DNA from: Crocinitomicaceae bacterium
GTDB lineage: Bacteria; Bacteroidota; Bacteroidia; Flavobacteriales_D; Crocinitomicaceae
Length of the DNA: 63,881 nucleotides
Assembly: GCA_014762645.1 (NCBI GenBank)
Contig: JABURP010000025.1
Coordinates: forward strand, 1-63,881
Direction of reading: 5' to 3'
The notes beneath the pieces are model-generated. The model was not told the DNA's origin. It did not search any database and saw only the letters and a program-made list of their open reading frames with translations. The position numbers were made by a program, and so were the translations under genes. Below, in pieces: positions 44,901 to 53,368 of this stretch (position 1 is the first letter of the stretch; the number at the start of each line of letters is the position of its first letter).

Positions 44901-47900
44901 TATTGTATTAGTCCCTTCATTTAATTGTAATGCTGCACTAATATTTCCAGTGCCAGGATCAAACGAAAAGTTTGAAGGAGCACCATTGAGTGTTAACGTC
45001 AAATTATTTTGATTATCAATATTTGAAACAATTGCGGATAAATTATAAGCAGGTACAGTTACTGCATCAGGATTACCACTCATGTTAATAACCGGCGCAT
45101 TACAATCGTTGTGATGAATAGTGTATGAAACAGTTTCATTACTACAAGGATTTGACATGGATACAACAACTGTGTTATCTCCACTTATTAGTTGCATGTT
45201 GGCAACAGTGATCAGGTCATTGGCATAAGTGTGCGGAACAACTGTTCCGTTGAGTTTTACAGTTATGCTGTTTGGTTGAACATGTTGTGCAACTAAACTT
45301 AGTGTGTAGGTAGGGTCCGCAATAGATGTTTCCAGCTGAGCCGGTGAGGACAACGAGTAAACTATTGGATCACACGGAATCGTATAATTTACAGTGAATG
45401 ACTCACTATCCGTCTCGCATCCAACTGCATTAATTGTTATCGTATTCTGACCCTCAATCAGAAGAGCTTCTGCTGAAATGAGTCCGTTTTGGAAAACAAA
45501 ATTAATCGGTGCATTGTTTACCAATATTTGGACGTTATTTTGATTGGAAATGTTCGTCACAGTTGCAGTGAACGGATAATTCGCTGCAGTAACAGATGCT
45601 GGATTATTTCCAAGTGTAATAACTGGAGGTTGACATCCATTATATTGAACATTATATGTTATTGTTTCTGCACTACAATCATTGGTAGCAGTTATTACTA
45701 TAGTGTTTGCACCATTTACCAACGATATACCATCTACCGACAATACATGTGTGGCTGCGTCAAAATTAAATGGATGAGAGGTGCCGTTGTGCTTGACATT
45801 TATCTGTTGTTGATTGGTAACCTCATATAAGGTCAAATTGATTTGATAATTTTCGTTAACAACACTTTCGCTCGTTGTAGCCGGTTGAACCAAATTATAA
45901 GTAATAGGCTGACAAGGCACGACATAAGACACAGTTATAGATTCAGATGCTGTCTCGCAACCATTAACTACCAGTGAAATTGTGTTTGCTCCTTCGACTA
46001 AATCAAGATTGGAAGTCAAAATATTTGTCTGATCATTAAAATCAAAACTTTGTGTTTGACCATTTAAAGTCAGTACAATATTTCCTGCACCATTTGAATT
46101 TTGAACATTTGCCTGGAAAGGCAATGTACTACTGTTAAAAACAGCTCCGTTAGTCGTTCCCGAAATAGTAATAACAGGTGGTTGACATCCGTCATAGTTA
46201 ATGGTGTAGGTAATCGTTTCCGAACTACAATCATTTGTAAGGTTAATGACAATGATGTTTGCACCATCCTGAAGAGTCATACCATTAATTGATATGTTAC
46301 CTGCTATAGGATCAAAACTTGTTGACACAGCAGTTCCGTTCAAAGTGGCTGAAACGCCTGAAGCCTCTAATGTACCCGTTGTATGGAGTAGTAAACTATA
46401 GTTAGGATCAGTCACAGTAGTTGTTAAGCCACTTGGATTTAATAAACTGTACCCTACATTAACACAAGGTATTTCATAGTTAAATGTGTAGGACTCACTA
46501 CTGGTTCCACAGGCGTTTGTGGCAGTAATAACAATAGTGTTAGCACCTTCAGCTAAATCAATACCTGCAGATAGTACATCCGTTACATTGTTGAAATTGA
46601 ACGCTTGCGAAATATTATTCACCAGCATTTGAATCTCAGACGCAGTAGCATTGGCTACTTTAATTGTAAACGGAATACTATTCGTTGTTGATGTGAATCC
46701 CGAATTATGTGAAGCGTTTGAAATGAGTGGAAGGTTACATGCTTCTCTAGTAATGTGATAAGTAATTGATGCTGAACCACAATCATTTGTCGCTTGCACA
46801 ACAACTGCATTATTCCCTAAAGCAAGTGGAATATTTTCAATCGTTACGGTATGCGTTCCCGGATCATAATTAAATGGAATGGTTTGTCCATTTACATTAA
46901 CTGAAATGTTAGATGCGGAAGTCACTTCTGATACGCCTGATTGCAAAGTAATAACCTGATCTTGAGTTGTCATGGTCAGCTGTCCAATTGGTACAACTGT
47001 AGGGTCAACACAAGGAGTTTCCGGTAATACATAATTCAATGTAAAAGTTGCCTGATTTCTACCGCAGTTATTATTTACTATCACGGTAATTGCATTTGAA
47101 CCTTCAGCCAGTGTTATTGCTTTAGAAGCAATAGAAGTATTCTGGTTGTAGGTCATGTAGCCCTGACTTGCCCCGTTTAACACCAATTCAACAGTTGTTT
47201 CCGGTGAGTGATTGTTAATTTGTGCATCAATCGTAACATTACTTTGCTCGATAGTAGAATACGGAGTTGGAGAGATGTATCCTACAGTAGGGATTACACA
47301 CGGTTCATCCTCAATTTTATAGGTTACGATTGCCATGTCACTGGCTGTTCCATCATTATTTGTAACTATGACTTCAAAGATGTTTGATCCCGGAATTAGC
47401 TGCGAATTATAGATGATCTGATGACTTGAAGTAAACGTATACAATGCATCCGGAATTAAAACACCATTCTGCAATAGGGAAATTTGAGACTTAGTGTCAA
47501 TATTCGTTGTATTTGCAGTTATTGTATAATCTTCCGCTGAGACGATATAAGGTGTCGTTGGTGGATTCACAAAATTCACAGTTGGAGGGGAAGGAACAGT
47601 CGGTCGCTTATAAATAATAATACGTGTATCATTATCCGATCCCGCCGAATTTGTTCCCGTAATCTTTACATTATTCGCTCCTTCTACAAGTGTCAATGGT
47701 AGGTAAAGAACTTTTGTAGAAGTGTTGTAAGTGAAATTAGTTGTTACATTTCCATTCACCAACACATGAATATTAGCCGCATTATTTACGTTTAACACAG
47801 ATGCCGATAGTGTTAAGTTTGACGTGTTGAAAACCTCATTATCAGATGCCGGGTAGGTAATGTTTACAACTGGAGGTGCTTGTGAAACCACTTTACGATA

Positions 47901-49967
47901 GATAATCGTGGTCGTTTCCACATCCGATCCCCATTGATTAGTTCCCGTAATTTCAATCACATTTGAACCGGCCACAAGATTAGTTGTGAACGTCATTTCT
48001 TTGGAAGATGTGCTATACGCAAAGTTGTACGATCGTATCCCGTTAATTTTTAACACAATATCTGAGGCACTGTTTACATGCAGCACTTTCGCCGTTACAT
48101 TATAACTTGAGTTGTAAACAATTGTCGGATTAACTGCCGGATCAAGGTATGTAACTACAGGAGGTTTCGGCGACTCTGGTTTGTTATAGATTATGGTGGT
48201 ATTGTCATAATCAGTACCAGACTCGTTCGTGCCAGTTACTTCCAACACGTTTGCACCCTCCTGAAGAGTAACGTTGAAATTCACATTTTTCGTAGAAACG
48301 TTATAGGTGAAGTTCGTTATTGAATGACCATTAACGAATACTTTTATGTTTGCTTTACCATCAACGTTAAGCACACTGGCAGTGATGTTCTTATACGAAT
48401 TTGTCGTGTTGTACGGATCATTAGCCGGATTGGTAAAGTTGACAATTGGAGGTTGTCTTTCCGTCGGCTTTTGATAGATGATTTTCGCCGTTTTACTGTC
48501 ACTACCAGCATCATTTGTTGCCGTAACCATTACAGTATTCGTACCTTCCTGTAAACTAAGCGTGGCAAAAAGGTTTTTGCTCGATAGGTTATAAGTAAAA
48601 TTAGGTAAGTACTGACCGTTAAAATATACTTTGATCTGTGATTTAGAATCAACATTCAACACAGTTGCGGCAAAGTTAAATGTACTGTTTGGAGTTGTAT
48701 AAGGTGTGTATGCCGGGTTCGTTATTGTAACAATCGGTGGTTCAATTACTGGCTCTTCCGGCTTGTAAATAATGATGGTGGACTCATAATCCTGTCCGGC
48801 ATCATTCCACGCCGTTATCTCAAAAATATTTTGGCCTGGCTGTAATACAACACTACTCTGAAACTTGTCACTTGCAGCATTATATGTAAAGTTGTTGTTG
48901 ACATTACCATTTTGCTTGAAAGTAATGTACTGACGCCCTTCTACGTGATGCACATTAGCTCTTAACGTAAACTGATTATATTCTACTGTGTACGGGCTAA
49001 CACCGGGGTCATAGATATCTACAATTGGTCGTTTAACAGCTGGTTGAACGACTGGATCATCTACCGTATCAAAATTGTTAATGCTTGTGGTGTCTTCTAC
49101 AAATGTGTCATCAGGTATGTGCGTATAGTTTCCTCCAAATAAGTGGAACTTAATTCCTGCAGAGGAATAATGGTATACATCATTTGTGCCGGTAGGAACA
49201 CCACCCACATCATTCGGCATAAGGTCAAAATCATTACGCCTTGTCCAGGTCATTTTATGTGAAATTCCAATTGACGCCCACGGTGCAATCTGGTAAGATA
49301 TTCCGGCACCAAAGCTAGCTGCCCAATCCCATTCAAAATCAGAATCACCATCACCAATGATGTTTGTCTCATAATCCCCATCTTGTGCTGACAATAACCC
49401 AGTTTTTGATTGAGTAATATTGTTATAGTCATAAATTTGACCGGAACCATCTAATAGATCTGCTCTGGTATTGTATCCTTTGGCTCCAATACCTCCAAAT
49501 ATTTGAATGTTCCAACCCGTATTTTCTCGTAATCGGTTTGTATTTAACGCTAACTCTAGTGAACCACTTAGCAATTGTGATCGAAAGTTTGGAATAAAAT
49601 ATCCAAGAGAATCGCCATATTGATTCATTGTAGTTGACGGATAGTTGCTTGGCAGCCCATTGGTGGCATCTGTAGAGTCAAGTGCAAACTGTGAAGTTGC
49701 CTGGCCTCCCCACCATCCATGAAGATATCTGAATCTTAAATCCCAGGAAAATAACTTTTCAGGTCGCATTCCGAATGAACGACCAAAGGTGAAACCGTAA
49801 CCACCGTTGATGATATTATCAACTTCTGTTCTTGTGTGCCATGTTGCACCTCCGTTGATTCCAATAAACCAACGTGAATCTTTGTTGTAGTTAACATAGC
49901 TCCTTTGAGCAAAGGTGCCAGTTCCAAAAAATAGGGTTAGAATGAAAAGCGTAAATATTTTCCTCAT
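41952..49967 (-). CDS. Giant surface protein: barrel-like N-terminus plus about 23 Ig-like repeats
   Basis: About 2671 residues from ATG 49967, giving signal peptide MRKIFTLFILTLFFGTGTFA. Residues to about 290 look like an outer-membrane barrel (FIGINGGATWH, FGAGISYQIAPWASIGISHKMTW). About 23 tandem domains of 75-95 residues follow, each with a pattern like V-LNG-x-NFTY and LxEGxNtIxITATN. The first six begin PPxVxxxxP and lack Cys. The next about thirteen have Cys near both ends and alternate between two types. An unrelated domain (about 43340-43790) interrupts, then four more Cys-free repeats and a Gly/Thr/Asn-rich tail follow. No T9SS tail was seen. It may anchor by the barrel and project a rod for adhesion (inference). 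Monocistronic with a strong terminator. Confidence 0.85.
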   Translation of the reverse strand: MRKIFTLFILTLFFGTGTFAQRSYVNYNKDSRWFIGINGGATWHTRTEVDNIINGGYGFTFGRSFGMRPEKLFSWDLRFRYLHGWWGGQATSQFALDSTDATNGLPSNYPSTTMNQYGDSLGYFIPNFRSQLLSGSLELALNTNRLRENTGWNIQIFGGIGAKGYNTRADLLDGSGQIYDYNNITQSKTGLLSAQDGDYETNIIGDGDSDFEWDWAASFGAGISYQIAPWASIGISHKMTWTRRNDFDLMPNDVGGVPTGTNDVYHYSSAGIKFHLFGGNYTHIPDDTFVEDTTSINNFDTVDDPVVQPAVKRPIVDIYDPGVSPYTVEYNQFTLRANVHHVEGRQYITFKQNGNVNNNFTYNAASDKFQSSVVLQPGQNIFEITAWNDAGQDYESTIIIYKPEEPVIEPPIVTITNPAYTPYTTPNSTFNFAATVLNVDSKSQIKVYFNGQYLPNFTYNLSSKNLFATLSLQEGTNTVMVTATNDAGSDSKTAKIIYQKPTERQPPIVNFTNPANDPYNTTNSYKNITASVLNVDGKANIKVFVNGHSITNFTYNVSTKNVNFNVTLQEGANVLEVTGTNESGTDYDNTTIIYNKPESPKPPVVTYLDPAVNPTIVYNSSYNVTAKVLHVNSASDIVLKINGIRSYNFAYSTSSKEMTFTTNLVAGSNVIEITGTNQWGSDVETTTIIYRKVVSQAPPVVNITYPASDNEVFNTSNLTLSASVLNVNNAANIHVLVNGNVTTNFTYNTSTKVLYLPLTLVEGANNVKITGTNSAGSDNDTRIIIYKRPTVPSPPTVNFVNPPTTPYIVSAEDYTITANTTNIDTKSQISLLQNGVLIPDALYTFTSSHQIIYNSQLIPGSNIFEVIVTNNDGTASDMAIVTYKIEDEPCVIPTVGYISPTPYSTIEQSNVTIDAQINNHSPETTVELVLNGASQGYMTYNQNTSIASKAITLAEGSNAITVIVNNNCGRNQATFTLNYVLPETPCVDPTVVPIGQLTMTTQDQVITLQSGVSEVTSASNISVNVNGQTIPFNYDPGTHTVTIENIPLALGNNAVVVQATNDCGSASITYHITREACNLPLISNASHNSGFTSTTNSIPFTIKVANATASEIQMLVNNISQAFNFNNVTDVLSAGIDLAEGANTIVITATNACGTSSESYTFNYEIPCVNVGYSLLNPSGLTTTVTDPNYSLLLHTTGTLEASGVSATLNGTAVSTSFDPIAGNISINGMTLQDGANIIVINLTNDCSSETITYTINYDGCQPPVITISGTTNGAVFNSSTLPFQANVQNSNGAGNIVLTLNGQTQSFDFNDQTNILTSNLDLVEGANTISLVVNGCETASESITVSYVVPCQPITYNLVQPATTSESVVNENYQINLTLYEVTNQQQINVKHNGTSHPFNFDAATHVLSVDGISLVNGANTIVITATNDCSAETITYNVQYNGCQPPVITLGNNPASVTAANYPFTATVTNISNQNNVQILVNNAPINFVFQNGLISAEALLIEGQNTITINAVGCETDSESFTVNYTIPCDPIVYSLSSPAQLETSIADPTYTLSLVAQHVQPNSITVKLNGTVVPHTYANDLITVANMQLISGDNTVVVSMSNPCSNETVSYTIHHNDCNAPVINMSGNPDAVTVPAYNLSAIVSNIDNQNNLTLTLNGAPSNFSFDPGTGNISAALQLNEGTNTIVITANGCASTTETFTVNYSIPCLPVSYTLASPSSLTSVVNGITTNVSLNVQNVENSQAISAQLNGAAVNFTFANDVISLNNVNLVEGSNTITITFGNDCSSETVTYTIESDQCDTPIININNSTLSTTDPIYTFTCNVQNIDNGNNLSVSVNGQTVNSNFTNGVLTAQMTLQEGPNEVTVTANGCETTSITATVTYTLPCNPITFTHVTPVSNDTIYQTSNNITVKINALNVQQSGVTATLNGNPVNFTYLGGGIQVITQNLVNGNNTLVIHMTNECSQSDAVFHIVVGEPCNPPVIAFSSSSSVTESAYTLNATVSGVPTQGGIVVKLNNQAVPFNFSNGNITANLTLNQGNNTIKIEAAGCANSSSTHTVTYNPPAGPCGPRFNPGNSEWEFCLITPNGTFNRDDLANNSSFSYSGPASSAYFKPIAGGGDAVVNGQAYPVQNGQYYLFTGSLNVDVSSTHPGSMGHWEICIQSNVAPTYGNGNNRPASPCESKNGNEDNGKDNGRGTDLLPKFTNVNPSSLSSTVSSPTFNFRLKVENVTDRSGLSLYLNQKEVRNFSYDNATQLMASQLNLNSGVNTIKVLARNGTQSNEVTFSVNYKPAITTNTTPKPVITNINPTTTSAKSQNSTYAFKAKVENASSQKGITLYVNGKPFTNFVYSSSSKQVSAILKLNTGVNTIKLVAINGNEKTERTYSIDYSSSGPITTTTTSKPEPVITNVYPTSTSAQTKTATYSFKVKVENVDSKSAIKISLNGKSLTAFSYSSSTKQVSAVLLLRSGSNTVQVTATGGGKTVSKTYTINYSSGGSTIDTNNNGNDTNNNNTTTTVTKKKPVITSISPSSSSTTVSSASYTFKAKVANVDSKSDIKLYVNGSSVSFSYSSTTGQVTAALNLRSGSNSIKIRATNGGQTTEKSFSITYKETQTRPSNTNGSGGNTKGGSTNTGGSKTTNGGSSLNTTNGGTKTTNGGTTTTGGNNRRGGGR

Positions 49968-50055
49968 ATACTTTGGTTTTGCGACTTCCTTCAAATAAAA
50001 TATTCTTGTCCGAAGAAAAATTCGCGGTTGAAAATGCTAAATACATTTATCGTAC

Positions 50056-50063
50056 CAAAGTTA
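50056..50063 (-). promoter_or_regulatory. Possible -7 box for the giant protein gene
   Basis: TAACTTTG on the minus strand matches TAnnTTTG, 88 bp before the start. No -33 element; weak. Confidence 0.25.
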
Positions 50064-50220
50064 ATATTTTGACCAAGAAAGCCTATAAAAAGTAGGTTTT
50101 ATCGTTCTTAATTGCTCGCTGGTCGAATGATTTCCGTAATATGTTTTTGAAGAATTTTAATCGGCTGAAAGAGTCGTTGAACAAAAATTTCAATTTTTTT
50201 CTGAATTTAAATTCTATTCT

Positions 50221-50228
50221 TATCTTTG
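50221..50228 (+). promoter_or_regulatory. -7 box of the tRNA-Phe promoter
   Basis: TATCTTTG, 17 bp before the tRNA 5' end, matches TAnnTTTG. Confidence 0.55.
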
Positions 50229-50245
50229 CCCCCACATTATTGGCT

Positions 50246-50318
50246 GGTGATGTAGCTCAGTTGGTAGAGCAAAGGACTGAAAATCCTTGTGTCGGGGGTT
50301 CAATTCCCTCCATCACCA
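50246..50318 (+). tRNA. tRNA-Phe (GAA)
   Basis: A complete cloverleaf: acceptor GGTGATG pairs with CATCACC, D arm GCTCAGTTGGTAGAGC, anticodon stem AAGGA/TCCTT with loop CTGAAAA (anticodon GAA at 50279-50281), T loop TTCAATT, discriminator A. CCA is not encoded, unlike the tRNA-Asn-like sequence at the window start. A strong terminator follows. Confidence 0.97.
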
Positions 50319-50322
50319 CTTC

Positions 50323-50357
50323 AACCCATTTCAATTTTTGAAATGGGTTTTTGTTTT
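50323..50357 (+). terminator. Terminator of tRNA-Phe
   Basis: AACCCATTTC (50323-50332) and GAAATGGGTT (50340-50349) form a perfect 10-bp stem, followed by TTTGTTTTT. Confidence 0.92.
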
Positions 50358-50421
50358 TAAGAAGCACAGATAACAATGATGGTACGGATACGAAATACTT
50401 TCATTTTAACTACTTTTAAAT

Positions 50422-50940
50422 ATGACTGTTCGAATCCTCCTCATAACATTATTCTTATTTGGTATTGGTTTTATCGCCTACAATCAAAGTGATTCTTCCT
50501 GGCTTTATAGGGTGTCACTGGAGGATGACCCCACTGCTACCGGCTATGTGAATGCAGAAGGAGACACTATTGTTCCAATTGGCAAGTATACGGCCTGCTT
50601 TGCTGATACGATTAAAACGTATGGTGCTGTTTATGATCCGGAGCGAAAAGCATTTATTGGTATTAATAACAAGGATGAATTTCTGTTTGAAATTTTCTTT
50701 TTTGATAACGGACCAGACTATGTCGTAGAGGGATTATTCAGAATTGTGGAAGATGGTAAAATTGGTTATGCCAATGAAGCAGGTGAAATCGTGATCGTAC
50801 CAAAATATTCCTGTGCTCATCCTTTTATGGACGGTAAAGCTGAAGTCACATTTTCCTGCACCACTGAAAAAAGAGAAGAGCATTCATTGTGGAAATCGAA
50901 CGAATGGTTTTTTATTGATAAACAGGGGAATAAGTTGTGA
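50422..50940 (+). CDS. Secreted or membrane-anchored WG-repeat-like protein
   Basis: 172 residues. A hydrophobic N-terminus (MTVRILLITLFLFGIGFIAYNQ) acts as signal or anchor. Two WG-type units are visible: GYVNAEGDTIVPIGKYTACF near residue 41 and KIGYANEAGEIVIVPKYSCAHPFMDGKAEV near 113. The repeats probably mediate protein contacts; function unknown. Its TGA overlaps the GTG start of the next gene by 4 bp, indicating coupling with the GDSL hydrolase. Confidence 0.75.
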   Translation: MTVRILLITLFLFGIGFIAYNQSDSSWLYRVSLEDDPTATGYVNAEGDTIVPIGKYTACFADTIKTYGAVYDPERKAFIGINNKDEFLFEIFFFDNGPDYVVEGLFRIVEDGKIGYANEAGEIVIVPKYSCAHPFMDGKAEVTFSCTTEKREEHSLWKSNEWFFIDKQGNKL

Positions 50941-51680
50941 GTTTGAAATCATTACATACCCTATTGTTGATCATTCTGCTCACCTCCGGATGGGGCTTGA
51001 GTTCTTTTACTTCTTCTTGTACATCTTCTGATAAACGAATTGGACAAAACAATAAAATACCATACACCTATTTGGCCTTGGGAGATTCTTATACTATTGG
51101 CGAGTCGGTAAGTGAGTCAGAACGTTGGCCGGTTCAGTTGGTGAGCGCACTAAATAAAAAAGGCATCAAAGTAGAGGAGCCGAGGATTATTGCAAAAACG
51201 GGCTGGAGAACGGATGATATGTTAAATGCGGCCAAATCAGAATTAGATTCAACGCAGCAATTTGAGATGGTGTCATTGTTAATTGGAGTGAACAATGAAT
51301 ATCAGGGTTGGGCCCCGGAAGAATTTGAACCGGAGTTTGAAGCGTGTCTGGACTTTGCTATATCTAAATGTAAAAACGGTGTAAAAGGTGTTTTTGTGGT
51401 AAGCATACCTGATTATGGTTATACGCCATTTGGTAAGAAGAAGCAGAAGCAAATATCTGAGCGTTTGAAAATATATAATTCCATTTGTAAAAAGGTAAGT
51501 AAGGAGAAAGGCGTAACGTTCTATAATATTACACCTATTTCACAATCAAATCCTGATGATATTACATTAGTTGCAAAAGACGGGTTACACCCATCAGGAA
51601 AGCAATACGGAATGTGGGTAGATTCTTTTATTGATAGCTTATATAAGCAACTTTCCTCAATAACTTCTAGTTCTCAATAA
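50937..51680 (+). CDS. SGNH/GDSL-family hydrolase, likely lipoprotein
   Basis: 247 residues from GTG 50937, which overlaps the previous stop (GTGA). The N-terminal hydrophobic stretch ends at Cys in SSFTSSCTSS, a weak lipobox. SGNH blocks: LALGDSYTIGE (nucleophile Ser), the Gly block in KTGWRTDDM, GVNNEYQG (Asn block) and DGLHPSGKQY (Asp/His). It is a predicted envelope esterase or lipase of unknown substrate. The 3' end overlaps the convergent MORN gene by 14 bp. Confidence 0.88.
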   Translation: MSLKSLHTLLLIILLTSGWGLSSFTSSCTSSDKRIGQNNKIPYTYLALGDSYTIGESVSESERWPVQLVSALNKKGIKVEEPRIIAKTGWRTDDMLNAAKSELDSTQQFEMVSLLIGVNNEYQGWAPEEFEPEFEACLDFAISKCKNGVKGVFVVSIPDYGYTPFGKKKQKQISERLKIYNSICKKVSKEKGVTFYNITPISQSNPDDITLVAKDGLHPSGKQYGMWVDSFIDSLYKQLSSITSSSQ

Positions 51681-52551
51681 TCTCTTCAAGTGCCACTTTG
51701 CCATTTTCGTAGGTTAGTATCTTGGTTAAATTACCGTCTTCATCATAATACCTGAACTTGCCCTGTTCAAGACCATCTTCATAAACCCCTTCAATTTCCA
51801 ATCGACCAGTTGGATAAAACCATTTATGAACACCTTCCGCATTTCCTTTAACATATTTACCCTGATAAGCAATAGCTCCGTTATCATGATACCTTACTGC
51901 ATTTCCATATTGACGTCCTTCGTCATCAAAATACGCCTCCTCCTCAAGTTCACCGTTCTCGTGCCAATAGGTCCAGGTACCTACACCCACGTGATTTTCA
52001 TATCGACCTTCCCATTCTTGTTGACCGTTCTCATAATAACCAACAGATGTTCCCATTAATAGCGAGTCCTGATAATGACAGATCTCTCTAACCTGCCCGT
52101 TTTCGTAATACCACGTCCATTTACCTTGCTCTAAATTATTCCGGTACTTGCCAATAGTCTCTACCTCTCCATTTTCGTGGTAAAAAGTCCACTTTCCAGT
52201 GGCTTTATCCATGTCATATTCGCCTTCACATTTGATCTTACCACTTTCGTAATAAGTAGTGATAGGACCATGAACTATGTCATTTTTCCAGCTACTGACC
52301 TCTTCCAGATTGCCATTTTTATACCAAAATTTCCATTCGCCTTCAGAAAGATCGTTTTCAAAGTTCCCTTCCGAAAGTTTCTCGCCGGTTTTATAATAAT
52401 AGGTCCAAAAACCTTCGCGTTTACCATCTATAAAATCTCCAACGGCTTCTGTACCATCTTCAATCTGATGACGTTCTTTTTCCTTTTCACCAGTATTACA
52501 AGAGAATAGAGTAATAGTTAATATGGTAATTGCGAATATTCTATAAATCAT
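51667..52551 (-). CDS. MORN-type repeat lipoprotein (YwqK-like)
   Basis: 294 residues. Lipoprotein signal MIYRIFAITILTITLFSC. About eleven repeats of 22-24 residues follow, with the pattern G-x-W-x-Y-Y-x-x-x-G-x-x-x-x-E-G-x-Y (for example GFWTYYYKTGEKLSEGNF, GKWTFYHENGEVETIGKY). Databases often name such proteins YwqK antitoxins, but nothing here indicates a toxin partner. Probably a surface or periplasmic scaffold. It starts 3 bp after the ppk2 stop on the same strand and may be cotranscribed. Confidence 0.82.
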   Translation of the reverse strand: MIYRIFAITILTITLFSCNTGEKEKERHQIEDGTEAVGDFIDGKREGFWTYYYKTGEKLSEGNFENDLSEGEWKFWYKNGNLEEVSSWKNDIVHGPITTYYESGKIKCEGEYDMDKATGKWTFYHENGEVETIGKYRNNLEQGKWTWYYENGQVREICHYQDSLLMGTSVGYYENGQQEWEGRYENHVGVGTWTYWHENGELEEEAYFDDEGRQYGNAVRYHDNGAIAYQGKYVKGNAEGVHKWFYPTGRLEIEGVYEDGLEQGKFRYYDEDGNLTKILTYENGKVALEEIIEN

Positions 52552-52554
52552 GGT

Positions 52555-53325
52555 TTAACTTTTTTGTACGGGTTTTTTAGAGAATTTTTGTGATTCTAGT
52601 TTTGGCCACTGCAGATTCATCTCTTCAAGTGTATTTAATAATAATTTGGATATATGGTTGATTTTTACCCAGTTCCTGTCTGCTGGAATGATGTGCCAGG
52701 GAACATCATTACAACGTTTAAAAATCGTTTCGTAAACAGACATGTAGTCGTTCCACATTTTTCTAGAACTCCAATCTCCGTCGTTATGTTTCCAGTGTTT
52801 CTGAGGGTTTTCAACACGTTCTGTCAATCGTTCTAGCTGCTCTTCTTTAGATATGTGTAAATAACACTTGATAATTTTGGTTCCTGCAGAAGTCAAAAGC
52901 GCTTCAAATTGATTGATTTGCTCATATCGTTCTTCAATTTTATCATTCGGTAAGGTCTTCATCACTTTTGGAACGAGAATATCCTCATAGTGAGAACGAT
53001 TAAAAATATGGATCATTCCTTTCGGTGGTACCACTTTATGAACGCGCCATAAAAAATCATGAGCAAACTCTTCCTCCGTGGGCTTTTTAAATGCGTATAC
53101 CCTGCAGCCAAGTGGGTTAACTCTTGAGAATATCGTGCGAACTGTACCATCTTTACCGGCTGCATCCACCCCTTGTAGAACAATTAAAATACTTCTTTTA
53201 TCTTCAGCATATAAAACCTTCTGTAATTCCGCTATTCGCTTTATGATTTCCTTGTTCTCTTTTTTAATTTCATCTTTATCCCATTCAGCTGGGCCACGTG
53301 GATCTACTTTAGCGAGGATTGACAT
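52555..53325 (-). CDS. ppk2: Polyphosphate kinase 2 family protein
   Basis: 256 residues, one PPK2 domain: Walker A GVDAAGKDGTV near residue 51, the following SRVNPLGCRVYAFKKPTEEEFAHDFLWR, HIFNRSHYEDILVPKV (Walker B and lid region), and a terminal DRNWVKINHIS. It transfers phosphate between polyphosphate and nucleoside mono- or diphosphates. Divergent from the TerB/DnaJ gene. A 12-bp palindrome overlaps the start codon. Confidence 0.93.
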   Translation of the reverse strand: MSILAKVDPRGPAEWDKDEIKKENKEIIKRIAELQKVLYAEDKRSILIVLQGVDAAGKDGTVRTIFSRVNPLGCRVYAFKKPTEEEFAHDFLWRVHKVVPPKGMIHIFNRSHYEDILVPKVMKTLPNDKIEERYEQINQFEALLTSAGTKIIKCYLHISKEEQLERLTERVENPQKHWKHNDGDWSSRKMWNDYMSVYETIFKRCNDVPWHIIPADRNWVKINHISKLLLNTLEEMNLQWPKLESQKFSKKPVQKS

Positions 53326-53340
53326 AATGCATTATATTTC
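53324..53340. promoter_or_regulatory. Palindrome at the ppk2 start and a -7-like box
   Basis: ATAATGCATTAT (53324-53335) is a perfect palindrome that includes the last bases of the ppk2 start codon. TATATTTC (53333-53340) overlaps it and is one base off TAnnTTTG for the + strand gene at 53369. Confidence 0.4.
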
Positions 53341-53368
53341 GTGCCTCAAGTTACGCATTCGTCGTTAA

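Noticed and set aside
45489-46292. Frames antisense to the giant gene
   Set aside because: Cys/Ile-rich shadows of the repeats, with no start context.
41952-49967. Regular repeats considered as a CRISPR array
   Set aside because: The periodicity is about 250 bp, coding and degenerate; there are no short identical repeats with unique spacers.
50141-50341. 66-aa frame over the tRNA-Phe locus
   Set aside because: It reads through the tRNA and its promoter; the tRNA explains the sequence.
51667-52551. Toxin-antitoxin module (YwqK label)
   Set aside because: The neighbours are PPK2 and a GDSL hydrolase; the protein is a lipoprotein with repeats and has no toxin partner.
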